A DNA stretch of 64,000 nucleotides from Dactylococcopsis salina PCC 8305 (GCF_000317615.1 NC_019780.1:1633840-1697839), one strand, 5' to 3'; counted from the first letter of the stretch, positions 9,545-18,160 are shown. Notes: generated by a model from the sequence alone, not told the origin. Numbers and translations: made by a program.

Positions 9545-10690
9545 ATGACCCATGACCAAAAACAAACCGTTGTCATTACTGGAATCAGTTGTTTGACGGG
9601 AGGAGGAAATTTAACTCAGAGTTGGCAAAATTTACTCCAAGAAAAATCTAATATCTCGTTACAGCAACCGTTTTTTTCTTTTCCTCCTGTCCCTTTATCT
9701 TTGATTGGAGAAAAACCCTCCTCTTTGGCAACCCTCACCACAGAAATTGTTAACGATGCGATCGCAGATGCCAGCTTACTCCCTCCCTTAGCGAATTGTG
9801 GCGTTGTTGTCGGTTCAAGTCGAGGCTGTCAGGGACAGATTGAACAATGGGCGCAACAGAAAGATCAATCTGTTAACTGGTTAGATATTCTACCAAATCA
9901 AGCGGCAGTTACGGCAGCGAAAATTGTCGGTAGTCGCGGAATTGTTTTATCACCGATGGCAGCTTGTAGTACAGGAATTTGCTCGATCGCGCAAGGATAT
10001 GATTTAATTCAAGGCAGACAATGTGAACAAGTCATCGCTGGCGCAGTGGAAACGCCGATTACGCCTCTAACTCTAGCTGGTTTTGAGAAAATGGGGGCTA
10101 TGGCGAAAACAGGTTGTTATCCGTTTGATCAGCAACGAGAAGGATTAGTTTTAGGGGAAGGGGGGGCGATTTTCGTTTTAGAGTCTCTAAAGGCGGCAAC
10201 TGCTAGAAACGCCTTTATTTATGGGGAAATCTTGGGGTATGGCTTAACTTGCGATGCCTATCATGTTAGCGCCCCTGATCCGAATTTTCGTTGCGGTCGT
10301 CTTGCGGTTAAACAGTGTTTAAAAAAGAGTCGTCTGTGTGCTGCTGATGTTAATTATATCCATGCTCATAGCACGAGTACCAAACTTAATGATGAACGAG
10401 AAGCACAGTTAATTCAATCTTTGTTTCCGTTCTCAGTGGCGGTGAGTTCTACTAAAGGCGTAACTGGACATACTTTAGGGGCTTCAAGCGCGATCGGGGT
10501 TGCTTTTGCGTTGATGTCCCTGCGAGAGCAAATTTTACCACCTTGTGTGGGATTAAAACAATCTGCATTTAATTTAAATCTGGTTAGAAAAGCAACCAGC
10601 CATCAGATCAATTATGCTTTAGTATTAAGTTTTGGTTTCGGCGGACAAAATAGCGCCATGATTGTAGGAAGACTTGATCACAAAATGTAG
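9545..10690 (+). CDS. Divergent beta-ketoacyl-ACP synthase (KAS II-like)
   Basis: The protein has the thiolase-fold KAS architecture with catalytic Cys141 (MAACSTGICS), His275 (HAHSTSTK), Lys304 and His309 (TKGVTGHT), and the C-terminal SFGFGGQN. It is 381 residues, shorter than the 419-residue FabF encoded at 39176-40435. The usual NAHGTST is replaced by HAHSTST. The family condenses malonyl-ACP with an acyl-ACP. This copy may serve a specialised acyl chain rather than bulk fatty-acid synthesis, which is inference. It has no ACP or other fatty-acid gene beside it. Its stop codon TAG lies inside a GTAGGTTGGGT repeat. Confidence 0.85.
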   Translation: MTHDQKQTVVITGISCLTGGGNLTQSWQNLLQEKSNISLQQPFFSFPPVPLSLIGEKPSSLATLTTEIVNDAIADASLLPPLANCGVVVGSSRGCQGQIEQWAQQKDQSVNWLDILPNQAAVTAAKIVGSRGIVLSPMAACSTGICSIAQGYDLIQGRQCEQVIAGAVETPITPLTLAGFEKMGAMAKTGCYPFDQQREGLVLGEGGAIFVLESLKAATARNAFIYGEILGYGLTCDAYHVSAPDPNFRCGRLAVKQCLKKSRLCAADVNYIHAHSTSTKLNDEREAQLIQSLFPFSVAVSSTKGVTGHTLGASSAIGVAFALMSLREQILPPCVGLKQSAFNLNLVRKATSHQINYALVLSFGFGGQNSAMIVGRLDHKM

Positions 10691-10717
10691 GTTGGGTGAA
10701 GTTTACGAAACCCAACA
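10687..10717 (+). repeat. GTAGGTTGGGT palindromic repeat supplying the KAS stop codon
   Basis: The arms GTAGGTTGGGT and ACCCAACAC flank a short loop. The TAG of the first arm is the stop codon of the preceding gene. This is the most abundant dispersed family in the window. Confidence 0.8.
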
Positions 10718-10742
10718 CTCATCAGTTAGCGATTAACGAGAC

Positions 10743-10874
10743 AACAAGGAAGACTGGGAAGCAATTCAAGAAACGCTTTATCTGAATCAAATTCCAGGAA
10801 TGGTAGAATCGATCGAAATTGTATCTAAAGAAGCTGCTGATGATTGTATTACACTAGAGGATTTACAGTGGTGA
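10743..10874 (+). pseudogene. Remnant of a Phd/YefM-type antitoxin
   Basis: An open frame of 43 residues ends in TGA and contains DWEAIQETLYLNQIPGMVES, then IEIVSKEA. This matches the C-terminal, toxin-binding half of YefM/Phd-family antitoxins (the W-x-ETLYL...P pattern). No start codon or DNA-binding N-terminal half precedes it; the preceding bases are a dispersed repeat. No RelE/YoeB toxin follows, since the next gene is on the opposite strand. It is therefore an orphaned 3' fragment. Confidence 0.6.
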
Positions 10875-10882
10875 AATCCATA

Positions 10883-12256
10883 CTAATTTTGTGTCCAAAG
10901 TTTAACATCGGTTCGATCGAACATTAGTTCAAAGTCGTTACTTTTAGCAATTCGATCGTTTAAAATTTCTACAGTTGCTTGAGAACTAATTAGACCAGGA
11001 TAACGTAAATTTAACAAAATATAATCAAACTGATCAAGGTTAATTTCTGCTGGTTTCTCTCCGACTAATTGAATCACCTCTCGCTGACTTAACTGCGGTG
11101 CGATTTGGTTATTTGTTAAAACATTTCCTTTAGTTTCTACAATATTAATCGCCTCTCTCGTTGCTTTCCAAGTATCAATTTCGGTTAAATACTTTGTCCA
11201 AAAAAAGCCGAATTTTGCTAACGCGATAAAAGCAATCATTCCCCACACTATCATCCAACGCGGTTGCTTAAGCCATCCTTTTCCTGCGGCTAAACTTTCT
11301 ATAACTGCGAGAAATAAAAAAGGCAAAATCGGTAACGAGTATTGATGAAGTAAGTCTTTTTGTAAGGGATAATCAGTGAGTAAATTTAATAATAAAGCGG
11401 GAGAAGCTGCAACTAAAGGAGAAAGATAACGGAACGATAATCCCCAAACTACTGGTGAAAATAATAATACAAGATACTCTAAATTAGCAAGGGTAAATAA
11501 ATGACTGAAAACTAAGTTTGGTTTCAAAAAAAGATTTTTAGCAATTTCTAAAATTGAATCTCCTAGATATCCATAACGACTGACTGCGCTATGTTCATAT
11601 CCTCGAAAGGTAGGAATAATAATTTGGGTGCTAAGTATAAACCAAGCTGAACCGAAAGTAATGGCAATTATGCCATAAGCTCGCTTTTTTTTAAAGAGAA
11701 GTAACCAGATTCCCATTGCTGTTACCGTTAGAGAAAAGACGGCTTTACAAGCTAAGATAATTAAAATGGCAACTGTAAACCAAATCATCTTTGCTTGATA
11801 GGCGGCTAAGATAGCAAATAGAATCGCTGGTAAAGCAATGACATCAGGATGAAAGTCAAAGAGGTTGATATTAAAAATAAGCGGATATAATAAGTAAAGA
11901 ATTGCTAGTGTTTTCGCTAATTTATTGTTTAATCCAGATTTTAAAGATAGGTGATAAACTGGAATTGCACCGATACTCAGCGCGATCGATTGCAGAAGAA
12001 ATAACCAATGAACATCGGCATAAATTTTATAAAGTAAAGCGATGGGATAGAAAATAGGTGCTGCATGATCGCCTAAAATATGAAACCCTAAAATTGAAGA
12101 AATTGGCGTTTTCCCCTCGCTGATTAAGTAAACGGCTTGGTCAAATATCGCTAAATCCCACCCTGAAGATCGAATTAAAAAATGGCGCAGACTACTAAAA
12201 AAAAATAGCGCCAATGCGCTACCTATAATCAAAAAACTTAATCGAAAATGCTTCAT
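10883..12256 (-). CDS. DUF2079 integral membrane protein
   Basis: This is a predicted polytopic inner-membrane protein of 457 residues with about ten hydrophobic helices. The N-terminal region contains GWDLAIFDQAVYLIS and the HILGDHAAPIFYPIALLY and FDFHPDVIALPAILFA blocks that typify DUF2079. The family resembles GT-C-type glycosyltransferases, but its activity is not established. I start at ATG 12256 (MKHFRLSFLIIG). The frame stays open to 12496, but that stretch is the reverse reading of the DUF427 gene and of heptamer repeats. It lies downstream of DUF427 with 40 bases between, filled by CAGTGAC and AACGAAT heptamers. Confidence 0.8.
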   Translation of the reverse strand: MKHFRLSFLIIGSALALFFFSSLRHFLIRSSGWDLAIFDQAVYLISEGKTPISSILGFHILGDHAAPIFYPIALLYKIYADVHWLFLLQSIALSIGAIPVYHLSLKSGLNNKLAKTLAILYLLYPLIFNINLFDFHPDVIALPAILFAILAAYQAKMIWFTVAILIILACKAVFSLTVTAMGIWLLLFKKKRAYGIIAITFGSAWFILSTQIIIPTFRGYEHSAVSRYGYLGDSILEIAKNLFLKPNLVFSHLFTLANLEYLVLLFSPVVWGLSFRYLSPLVAASPALLLNLLTDYPLQKDLLHQYSLPILPFLFLAVIESLAAGKGWLKQPRWMIVWGMIAFIALAKFGFFWTKYLTEIDTWKATREAINIVETKGNVLTNNQIAPQLSQREVIQLVGEKPAEINLDQFDYILLNLRYPGLISSQATVEILNDRIAKSNDFELMFDRTDVKLWTQN

Positions 12257-12296
12257 TTTTTTGTTATTCGTTATTCGTTCCTCACTGGTCACTGCT

Positions 12297-12794
12297 TCAC
12301 CAACCCCAGGTTCCAGGCGCCCCTTTAAAGGGACCAACAATATCACTGGTGATCCAACCGCCGTAAAAATCACCCTCCTGAGATTGTGTTTTTTCACCAT
12401 CGACATAACAGCCATCCATTTTTGCTGGATAAAAGGCGAAATGATTGGTAATATCTGGATAGCGAGAACTAGGGTTAGGATAATCCCAAACTGCATTTAT
12501 TGCTTCTTTATCTCCTACTTTTAGAGTAAAGTAACGCGCTTTTCCTTTCCATTCACAAAAGGTTTGATGGTTGGTTTGGGTTAAATACTCCTGTTTTACG
12601 TCTTCTGCGGGGATATAATACACTGGTGGATGACTGGTTTCTAACATTCTTAATGGTTTTTTCGTATCAGCAATTATCTCACCATTAAAAACAACTTGAA
12701 TGTGTTTTGTAGAAGTTTCGAGACGAGGAGGACGAGGATAATCCCACACAGATTCTTGTCCAGGTTTGGGTTCGATTCTTTGACGGTTAAACAT
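12297..12794 (-). CDS. DUF427 domain protein
   Basis: The 165-residue protein has the DUF427 beta-barrel signature: the N-terminal ESVWDYPRPPRLE, VVFNGEIIADT, and YYIPAEDV, then TFCEWKGKARYF and AVWDYPNPSSRYPDI, and a Trp/Gly-rich end. The DYP-R-P motif occurs near both ends of the domain, as is usual. Family members are small soluble proteins of unknown biochemical role, common in cyanobacteria and actinobacteria. It probably forms a two-gene unit with the DUF2079 gene downstream. Confidence 0.85.
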   Translation of the reverse strand: MFNRQRIEPKPGQESVWDYPRPPRLETSTKHIQVVFNGEIIADTKKPLRMLETSHPPVYYIPAEDVKQEYLTQTNHQTFCEWKGKARYFTLKVGDKEAINAVWDYPNPSSRYPDITNHFAFYPAKMDGCYVDGEKTQSQEGDFYGGWITSDIVGPFKGAPGTWGW

Positions 12795-12841
12795 GATTGC
12801 TGTCTCTCTAATTATTTGTCCTTATTCTAAAGTTAGATTTT

Positions 12842-12910
12842 ATACAGTGACCAGTGACCAATGTAGAGACGTTCCATGGAACGTCTCCCAGTAACCAGTG
12901 ACCAGTAAAT
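12842..12910. repeat. CAGTGAC heptamers interrupted by the GAGACGTTCC palindrome
   Basis: Heptamers of the CAGTGAC type flank a perfect palindrome, GAGACGTTCC/GGAACGTCTC, centred near 12874. The palindrome recurs at 34193-34215, 58837-58859 and, interrupted, at about 62062-62102. Confidence 0.7.
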
Positions 12911-12991
12911 TAATAAGTGATCAAGCATTTACTGTTACTATGTTAGGTTTAATTTAGAACTAGCGGTAACTGTTGAACTGGTAACTGATTG

Positions 12992-13186
12992 ATGTTGGGT
13001 TTCGTAAACTTCACCCAACCTACGTTTTGACTGTTGGGTTTCGTAAACTTCACCCAACCTACGTTTTGGCTGTTGGGTTTCGTAAACTTCACCCAACCTA
13101 CGTTTTGACTGTTGGATTTCGTAAATTTTACCCAACCTACGTTTTGACTGTTGGGTTTCGTAAACTTCACCCAACCTACGTTTTGA
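12992..13186. repeat. Five tandem copies of the GTTGGGT...ACCCAAC repeat
   Basis: Five units of 39 bases each have arms GTTGGGTTTCG and CACCCAACCTACG and a spacer TTTTGACT. One copy has diverged (GGATTTCGTAAATTTTACC). The array occupies the gap between DUF427 and the divergent HicBA pair. Open frames across it are products of its 39-base periodicity. Confidence 0.9.
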
Positions 13187-13227
13187 CTGTTTCAACCGAT
13201 CTAGCAATTTAATCACCTTTAACGATT

Positions 13228-13446
13228 ATGAGAACATTTACCGCTATTATTGAAAGAGATTTTGATACCAACCTTTATGTTGGTTATGTCCCTGGGTTTT
13301 CTGGCGCACATTCTCAGGGAGAGACTTTAGAAGAGTTACAAGAAAACCTGTGTGAAGTGATTGAGATGCTTTTAGAAGATGAATCTGTCGCGTTTGAGAC
13401 AGCATTTGTCGGGACACAACAGATTGTGGTTCAGACACACTCATGA
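13228..13446 (+). CDS. hicB: HicB-family antitoxin
   Basis: The 72-residue protein has the HicB partial RNase-H-like fold signature: FTAIIERDFDTNLYVGYVPG, then FSGAHSQGETLEELQENLCEV. HicB proteins neutralise the HicA mRNA interferase and often repress their own promoter. Here there is no added C-terminal DNA-binding domain, so autorepression would need another mechanism. The stop overlaps the hicA start by four bases (ATGA). The five-copy palindromic array lies directly upstream. Confidence 0.88.
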   Translation: MRTFTAIIERDFDTNLYVGYVPGFSGAHSQGETLEELQENLCEVIEMLLEDESVAFETAFVGTQQIVVQTHS

Positions 13447-13667
13447 GTAATATTCCTAGCCTCAAACCACAAGAAGTGGTGAGAATTTTAGAAAATATAG
13501 GATTTGTAGAAGTACGTCAAAAAGGTTCGCACAAACAGTTTCGTCATGAAGATGGACGAAGAACAACAGTCCCATTTCACAAAGGACGCGACATTTCACC
13601 AAGACTACTGCGACAGATTGGGAATGATATCGGTTTGACAGTGGAAGAGATGTTGGAGTGGCGGTGA
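13443..13667 (+). CDS. hicA: HicA-family mRNA interferase toxin
   Basis: HicA is a small dsRBD-like RNase that cleaves mRNA. The 74 residues contain the defining GSHKQFRHEDGRRTTVP motif with catalytic His30, preceded by VVRILENIGFVEVRQ, and a PFHKGRDISPRLLRQI strand-helix. It is full length and translationally coupled to hicB by a four-base overlap. Antitoxin-first order is the minority arrangement in classic hicAB but common in cyanobacteria. Confidence 0.88.
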   Translation: MSNIPSLKPQEVVRILENIGFVEVRQKGSHKQFRHEDGRRTTVPFHKGRDISPRLLRQIGNDIGLTVEEMLEWR

Positions 13668-13753
13668 GAAGATACAGAAGAGTAATTTCGATCGCTTTCT
13701 CTTTACTTAACGATCGCGATCGAAGCTCATTTCTATAATTAACCAGAAAAAAA

Positions 13754-13787
13754 GATGTTGGGTTTCGGTAATTTTACCCAACCTACG
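13754..13787 (-). repeat. GTAGGTTGGGT repeat at the end of the DUF4340 gene
   Basis: Read on the minus strand, ACGTAGGTTGGGT begins within the last codons of the DUF4340 gene, and its TAG is the stop. The second arm CCCAACATC ends near 13754. Confidence 0.8.
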
Positions 13788-14343
13788 TTTTGGCTGCAGT
13801 TAATTTCCATTCTGATAACGGACGTTCTACGACAGATTTAAAATCAATGGGAAGAATATACACTTTTGTTTCTTCTTCCTCTTCGGGATTAATTTGTCCA
13901 TAAATTCCTTGTTCATCAAAGGTGGGATTCCCTAAAATAATTTTGTGTTTTGTCTGATCTTTTAATTCGATCGAGATGGAAGCAGAAGGATTTTTTAAGC
14001 CATATTGTTCTAACTGATTCGTTTGTACAGTAAAGGTTTTATTACTATCGTCTCTAATTAGTAAGTTTAACAGAAACACGATCGAGCTATCAGCTACAGG
14101 TGTTCCCTCTGGCTGTTTCATACGCCAAGAACTAGCCGCAGTTTCTAAGCGAATGAATTTTAAGGTTTCTTTTCCTTCTCGCTCGATCGTAATCTTTTGT
14201 ACTTGATCTTCTTCAAAAGAAAATAAGCCTTGTTGGGAGTCGGTTACGGTTTCTTCTTGAGATTGAGGTTTAATTTCATACCAATAAACATATCCGCCTA
14301 ATCCCAACGCAATTAAAACTAAAAATAGAGTTGTTTTTTTCAT
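13783..14343 (-). CDS. DUF4340 domain protein, membrane-anchored
   Basis: The 186-residue protein begins with a single N-terminal membrane helix (TLFLVLIALGLGGYVYWY), followed by an extracytoplasmic DUF4340 domain. Motifs are VQKITIERE, TLKFIR, WRMKQPEG and IVLGNPT-like IILGNPTFDEQGIYGQ. It starts one base after the stop of the GldG-family gene, so the two are one operon. This pairing is common in bacteria with GldG-type ABC systems, but the function is unknown. The last residues and stop (AKT then TAG) come from an inserted dispersed repeat, so the natural C-terminus may be slightly altered. Confidence 0.82.
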   Translation of the reverse strand: MKKTTLFLVLIALGLGGYVYWYEIKPQSQEETVTDSQQGLFSFEEDQVQKITIEREGKETLKFIRLETAASSWRMKQPEGTPVADSSIVFLLNLLIRDDSNKTFTVQTNQLEQYGLKNPSASISIELKDQTKHKIILGNPTFDEQGIYGQINPEEEEETKVYILPIDFKSVVERPLSEWKLTAAKT

Positions 14344-14344
14344 T

Positions 14345-15967
14345 TTAACGTCGTCTCAACCAGCTAATAATTGCTAAAATTAAGCCAAATAAGGGGACAA
14401 TTCCAATGGCAGTTCGGCTTAAAATTGCGGCTTGTTCTGGGGTTAAATTAATGCGTCGATTGGTTTCTTCTTTTGGACGCAACGCGAGGGAAGTTTCTTC
14501 TACATTAGCTAACCAGTCGATCGAGTTTAAAAACATATCACCATTGAGTTGTTGAATAAATAAACCGTTCCTTGCAAAATCAGAGTCACCAAAAATAACG
14601 ACTCTAGAATCAACATTAGGTTGGGGAGAAGTTTCTGGTTTGGTTTCGTTTTCTTCTCCACTCTTTTCTTCTGGAGTTGTCTCTTCAGAAGTCGAATCCG
14701 TTTCGTTAGGATTATTTTTCTGTGTACTTTTTGTAGAAATTTCCACTTGATTTAAAGCAAAACCTAAAACTAAAGGTCCGGCTCGATCGCGTTCTGGGTT
14801 ATACTGAACTTGTTCTGTTGTGGTGTCACTTTCTGCCCAACTTGCTTCGTTCGTATAGGCTAAAGGTGTGGCTTCTACTCCCTCTTTTTCCACCACATCT
14901 ACAGGACGAGCGAGAGGATAAACAGTAATTCCATTACTAAAAGGATTAGTAATTGGATGATCGCCATAACGAGTGACTAATGCTGTTGCAATGTTAAATC
15001 CTAAGACTTGTCCTTGTCCAGACGCATCGACAATTACTCGATTATCTAAATTAATTCCCCAAGTGTCTAAAACCGATTCTAAACCAGGATTACTTTCGGG
15101 ATCAAGAAGTAATAAAAGACTCCCTCCTTCTGCTAAATAATTTTCAATTGCTTCTATTTCTCCAGGGAATAATTCTTGTTGAGGAGAAGCAATAACCAAC
15201 ACAGTATCGGCGAGTCTCGGAAGACTATTTTCCTCGGCAAAATTAAACGGTTGGACTTGATAACCTTGCTGTTGTAAACTGGCTACTGCTTGGGAAAAAC
15301 CTCCCTGTGTTTCTTCTAAAGAGGGTTCACCATGTCCTTGTAAAAAATACACAAAAGAAACGCGATCGCGCTGTATATTTTTAATCGCACTGGTTAATCT
15401 TACCTCTGAAATCGGTTCAACTTCATTCGCTTGTTGAACAAATTGATTTTTAGTCCCATATTCTAAATAAACTTCTCCATAAGATTCTACGCCAAATTCT
15501 TGCACTTTTCCGATATTTGTTTGTGGATCAACAAACTTAAACTTAAAATTTTCACTATACTTCTGATAGTTTTTTAAGAGTCTTTCGTTTTCGGAAGAGG
15601 GAGGAGATTGAAATACCCAAACCGTTAACGGTTTCTCTAAATTTTCTACTAATTGTTTTGATTGTGGGGCTAAGGTATAAAGATTATTTTCGGTTAAATC
15701 AATGGTTTTTCCATAACGAACACCGAGAAAGTTTAATAAACCAATAATAGTAATTAGCGCGATCGTTGCGACTAAAGCATTTATCCCCATTCCTGTAGAA
15801 CGTTGTTGCCAAAATCCTCTGGTAGCAAACAACAATCCGCCGATAAAAATAACACCTCCTCCGACAATAATTCCGAGAGGAATTGGTATCCATTCATTAG
15901 CGACATAACCCGCGACAATACCAACAATTACAATCGCAAAACCAAACAGAGACAAATATTTACCCAT
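14345..15967 (-). CDS. GldG-family ABC transporter accessory protein
   Basis: The 540-residue protein has N-terminal membrane helices (about 7-50 and 62-82), a large extracytoplasmic GldG/IFT52-like domain (YFLQGHGEPSLEE and ALLLLLDPES-like LLLLLDPESNPG), an acidic Glu/Thr-rich linker at about 410-450, and a C-terminal helix. Such proteins work with an ABC ATPase and permease; in Bacteroidetes the system is linked to gliding. The ATPase and permease genes, often upstream, are not here. Upstream is only a tandem repeat array, so the operon may be split in this genome. Confidence 0.82.
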   Translation of the reverse strand: MGKYLSLFGFAIVIVGIVAGYVANEWIPIPLGIIVGGGVIFIGGLLFATRGFWQQRSTGMGINALVATIALITIIGLLNFLGVRYGKTIDLTENNLYTLAPQSKQLVENLEKPLTVWVFQSPPSSENERLLKNYQKYSENFKFKFVDPQTNIGKVQEFGVESYGEVYLEYGTKNQFVQQANEVEPISEVRLTSAIKNIQRDRVSFVYFLQGHGEPSLEETQGGFSQAVASLQQQGYQVQPFNFAEENSLPRLADTVLVIASPQQELFPGEIEAIENYLAEGGSLLLLLDPESNPGLESVLDTWGINLDNRVIVDASGQGQVLGFNIATALVTRYGDHPITNPFSNGITVYPLARPVDVVEKEGVEATPLAYTNEASWAESDTTTEQVQYNPERDRAGPLVLGFALNQVEISTKSTQKNNPNETDSTSEETTPEEKSGEENETKPETSPQPNVDSRVVIFGDSDFARNGLFIQQLNGDMFLNSIDWLANVEETSLALRPKEETNRRINLTPEQAAILSRTAIGIVPLFGLILAIISWLRRR

Positions 15968-16009
15968 AAACAGAATAATAATATGAAATCCTAAATATGA
16001 TTGCTAGGA

Positions 16010-16060
16010 ATAATCCCCCCTAACCTCCTCACTTCGTTCCGGCTTTGAAAGGGGGGGATC
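16010..16060. repeat. Dispersed CCCCCCTAACC...GGGGGG palindrome
   Basis: This is a copy of the G/C-rich palindrome family (CCCCCCTAACC, then CTTTGAAAGGGGGGG). It carries a small insertion (TCCTCACTTCGTTCCGG) in the middle and lies just upstream of the long tandem array. Confidence 0.6.
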
Positions 16061-16096
16061 GTAGAGTAGCGCCAAGTCTCCAAAATGGTACAACAT

Positions 16097-16790
16097 AATT
16101 CCCCCAAACTTGGGGGTAAGGGGGCTAACAGAATTCCCCCAAACTTGGGGGTAAGGGGGCTAACAGAATTTCCCCCAAACTTGGGGGTAAGGGGGCTAAC
16201 AGAATTTCCCCAAACTTGGGGGTAGGGGGGCTAACAGAATTCCCCCAAACTTGGGGGTAAGGGGGCTAACAGAATTTCCCCCAAACTTGGGGGTAAGGGG
16301 GCTAACAGAATTTCCCCAAACTTGGGGGTAAGGGGGCTAACAGAATTTCCCCAAACTTGGGGGTAAGGGGGCTAACAGAATTTCCCCAAACTTGGGGGTA
16401 AGGGGGCTAACAGAATTTCCCCCAAACTTGGGGGTAAGGGGGCTAACAGAATTTCCCCCTAACTTGGGGGTAAGGGGGCTAACAGAATTTCCCCAAACTT
16501 GGGGGTAAGGGGGCTAACAGAATTTCCCCCAAACTTGGGGGTAAGGGGGCTAACATAATTTCCCCAAACTTGGGGGTAAGGGGGCTAACAGAATTCCCCC
16601 AAACTTGGGGGTAAGGGGGCTAACAGAATTCCCCCAAACTTGGGGGTAAGGGGGCTAACAGAATTCCCCCAAACTTGGGGGTAAGGGGGCTAACAGAATT
16701 TCCCCCAAACTTGGGGGTAAGGGGGCTAACAGAATTTCCCCCAAACTTGGGGGTAAGGGGGCTAACAGAATTTCCCCCAACTTGGGAGTG
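16097..16790. repeat. Long tandem array: 19 full copies of a ~36-bp palindromic unit
   Basis: Each unit reads AATTTCCCCCAAACTTGGGG, then GTAAGGGGGCTAACAG. Copies vary by one base in the C run, giving lengths of 35-36. I count 19 full units and one partial, degenerate unit. The centre (CCCCCAAACTTGGGGG) is self-complementary. There are no unique spacers, so it is not CRISPR. Open frames inside it are repeat translation. It fills nearly the whole 906-base gap between the GldG gene and the glycosyltransferase gene. Confidence 0.95.
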
Positions 16791-16874
16791 AAAGAACGAA
16801 AAAAAATTTATAACTGATGTACGCTTGCTATAGGGTAAATTATTAGTGACCAATTATCAATTTTTCTTAATTTT

Positions 16875-17972
16875 ATGTCTCAGATGTCTCGTCCAGTGCT
16901 TTATGTGGCAATTACCAGCCATGGTTTTGGTCATGCGGTGCGTGCTGCGTCGGTTGCGGCGGCGGTTCAAGAGTTACTTCCCGATTTATTACCGATTCTG
17001 GTGACGAAAGTTCCCCGTTGGTTATTACAATCTTATCTGTCGGGAGAGTTTATACAACGCGATCGCGCTCTCGATGTGGGAGTGATACAAAGCGACAGTC
17101 TGCAAATGGATTTGGACGCGACACGGTTGGAATTAGAGAAAATTCGGGCAAATGAAGACAAAATCATTGCAGAAGAAGCGGAATTTATCAAAAATCAGGG
17201 AGTGGGTTTAATTATTGCCGATATTCCAGCACTGGCGGGAAAAATTGCCCAGAAAGCAGGTGTTCCCTGTTGGTCAATTAGTAATTTTGGGTGGGATTTT
17301 ATTTATCGTCATTGGGGAGAGGAGTTTCAAACTTTAGCACAATGGATTACAGAAGGTTATCGTAGCAGCGATCGAACGTTTCGGCTACCGATGCACGAAC
17401 CGATGAATGAGTTTCCCAACTGTGTTGATGTGGGATTAACAGGCGGTGTTCCCAAATGGACAGCCGAGGAAATTAGAGAACAATTTAACCTGAAAACCGC
17501 AAAAGAACAAACGATCCTTCTTTCTTTTGGCGGGTTAGGATTACACAAAATCCCTTATCAAAATTTACAATATTTCCCAGACTGGCAATTTATCAGCTTC
17601 GATCGAAAAGCGCCCGATGTTCCTAACTTGCTGAAAGTCACTGATCACAACTATCGTCCCTTGGATTTTATGTCAGTCTGTGGACGAGTGGTTTCTAAGC
17701 CTGGGTATAGCACCTTTTCGGAAGCGTTGCGTGTGGGAGTGCCAATTGTGTCTCTCCGTCGGGAAAGGTTCGCTGAATCGGCGCTGTTACTAGAGGGAAT
17801 CGAAAATTATAGTCCTCATCAAATTCTCTCTCAGTCTTCATTTTTTGAGGGAAATTGGGACTTTTTAAGGCAGTTACCTGATCCCCCTCGTAGCAGTGAG
17901 AAACCCGAAAAAGATGGAACAGAAAAAATCGCCAGTACCATTGTTGATCATTTTTCTCGTCTCAAATCCTAG
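16875..17972 (+). CDS. GT-B-type glycosyltransferase-like protein
   Basis: The 365-residue protein has the two-domain GT-B look. The N-terminal domain begins VLYVAITSHGFGHAVRAASV, a nucleotide-sugar transferase-like GHG..R motif; the C-terminal domain has ILLSFGGLG and the acceptor/donor-site block SKPGYSTFSEALRVGVPIVS. It resembles the transferase-like domain found in the N-terminus of plant L-arabinokinase and in MurG/MGT-type enzymes. Its substrate is unknown. Two ATGs (16875 and 16884) are equally usable. It is probably cotranscribed with the small membrane protein that starts 8 bases later. Confidence 0.75.
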   Translation: MSQMSRPVLYVAITSHGFGHAVRAASVAAAVQELLPDLLPILVTKVPRWLLQSYLSGEFIQRDRALDVGVIQSDSLQMDLDATRLELEKIRANEDKIIAEEAEFIKNQGVGLIIADIPALAGKIAQKAGVPCWSISNFGWDFIYRHWGEEFQTLAQWITEGYRSSDRTFRLPMHEPMNEFPNCVDVGLTGGVPKWTAEEIREQFNLKTAKEQTILLSFGGLGLHKIPYQNLQYFPDWQFISFDRKAPDVPNLLKVTDHNYRPLDFMSVCGRVVSKPGYSTFSEALRVGVPIVSLRRERFAESALLLEGIENYSPHQILSQSSFFEGNWDFLRQLPDPPRSSEKPEKDGTEKIASTIVDHFSRLKS

Positions 17973-17980
17973 CAATTACA

Positions 17981-18160
17981 ATGTCAAACTCGACAACAGT
18001 TTCTGAACAACTCCCCAACATTGTGAATCTGGTAGAGACTTATAATGTAAATAAACAGAGATTAGATGATAAATCTAAATCCTTAACTTATGTGGCTTAT
18101 TCCACTTTTGCTATTGTGGTTTTAATTATTTTCCACATTTTCTCTATCTATTATCGATGA
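17981..18160 (+). CDS. Small single-pass membrane protein (59 aa)
   Basis: An ATG-initiated frame of 59 codons starts 8 bases after the glycosyltransferase stop. The N-terminal ~35 residues are polar (MSNSTTVSEQLPNIVNLVET and on to DDKSKSLTY). The C-terminal third is one strong hydrophobic helix (AYSTFAIVVLIIFHIFSIYY) ending in Arg. I do not recognise the family. Tight spacing and the clean soluble-plus-helix layout support a real gene, perhaps a membrane partner of the upstream enzyme. Confidence 0.55.
   Translation: MSNSTTVSEQLPNIVNLVETYNVNKQRLDDKSKSLTYVAYSTFAIVVLIIFHIFSIYYR

Noticed and set aside
10883-12496. Long 537-codon version of the DUF2079 gene
   Set aside because: The extra 80 codons read backward through the DUF427 gene and heptamers; the family start fits ATG 12256.
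12938-13216. Open frames on both strands with repeated RRLGEVYETQQ or similar
   Set aside because: They come from the 39-base repeat, a multiple of three, so frames stay open by chance.
16097-16790. Possible CRISPR array
   Set aside because: Units are contiguous with no unique spacers between repeats, and no cas genes are in the window.
16620-16853. Open frame of 77 codons on the minus strand
   Set aside because: It is translation of the tandem palindromic array (repeated GGNSVSPLTPKF), not a gene.
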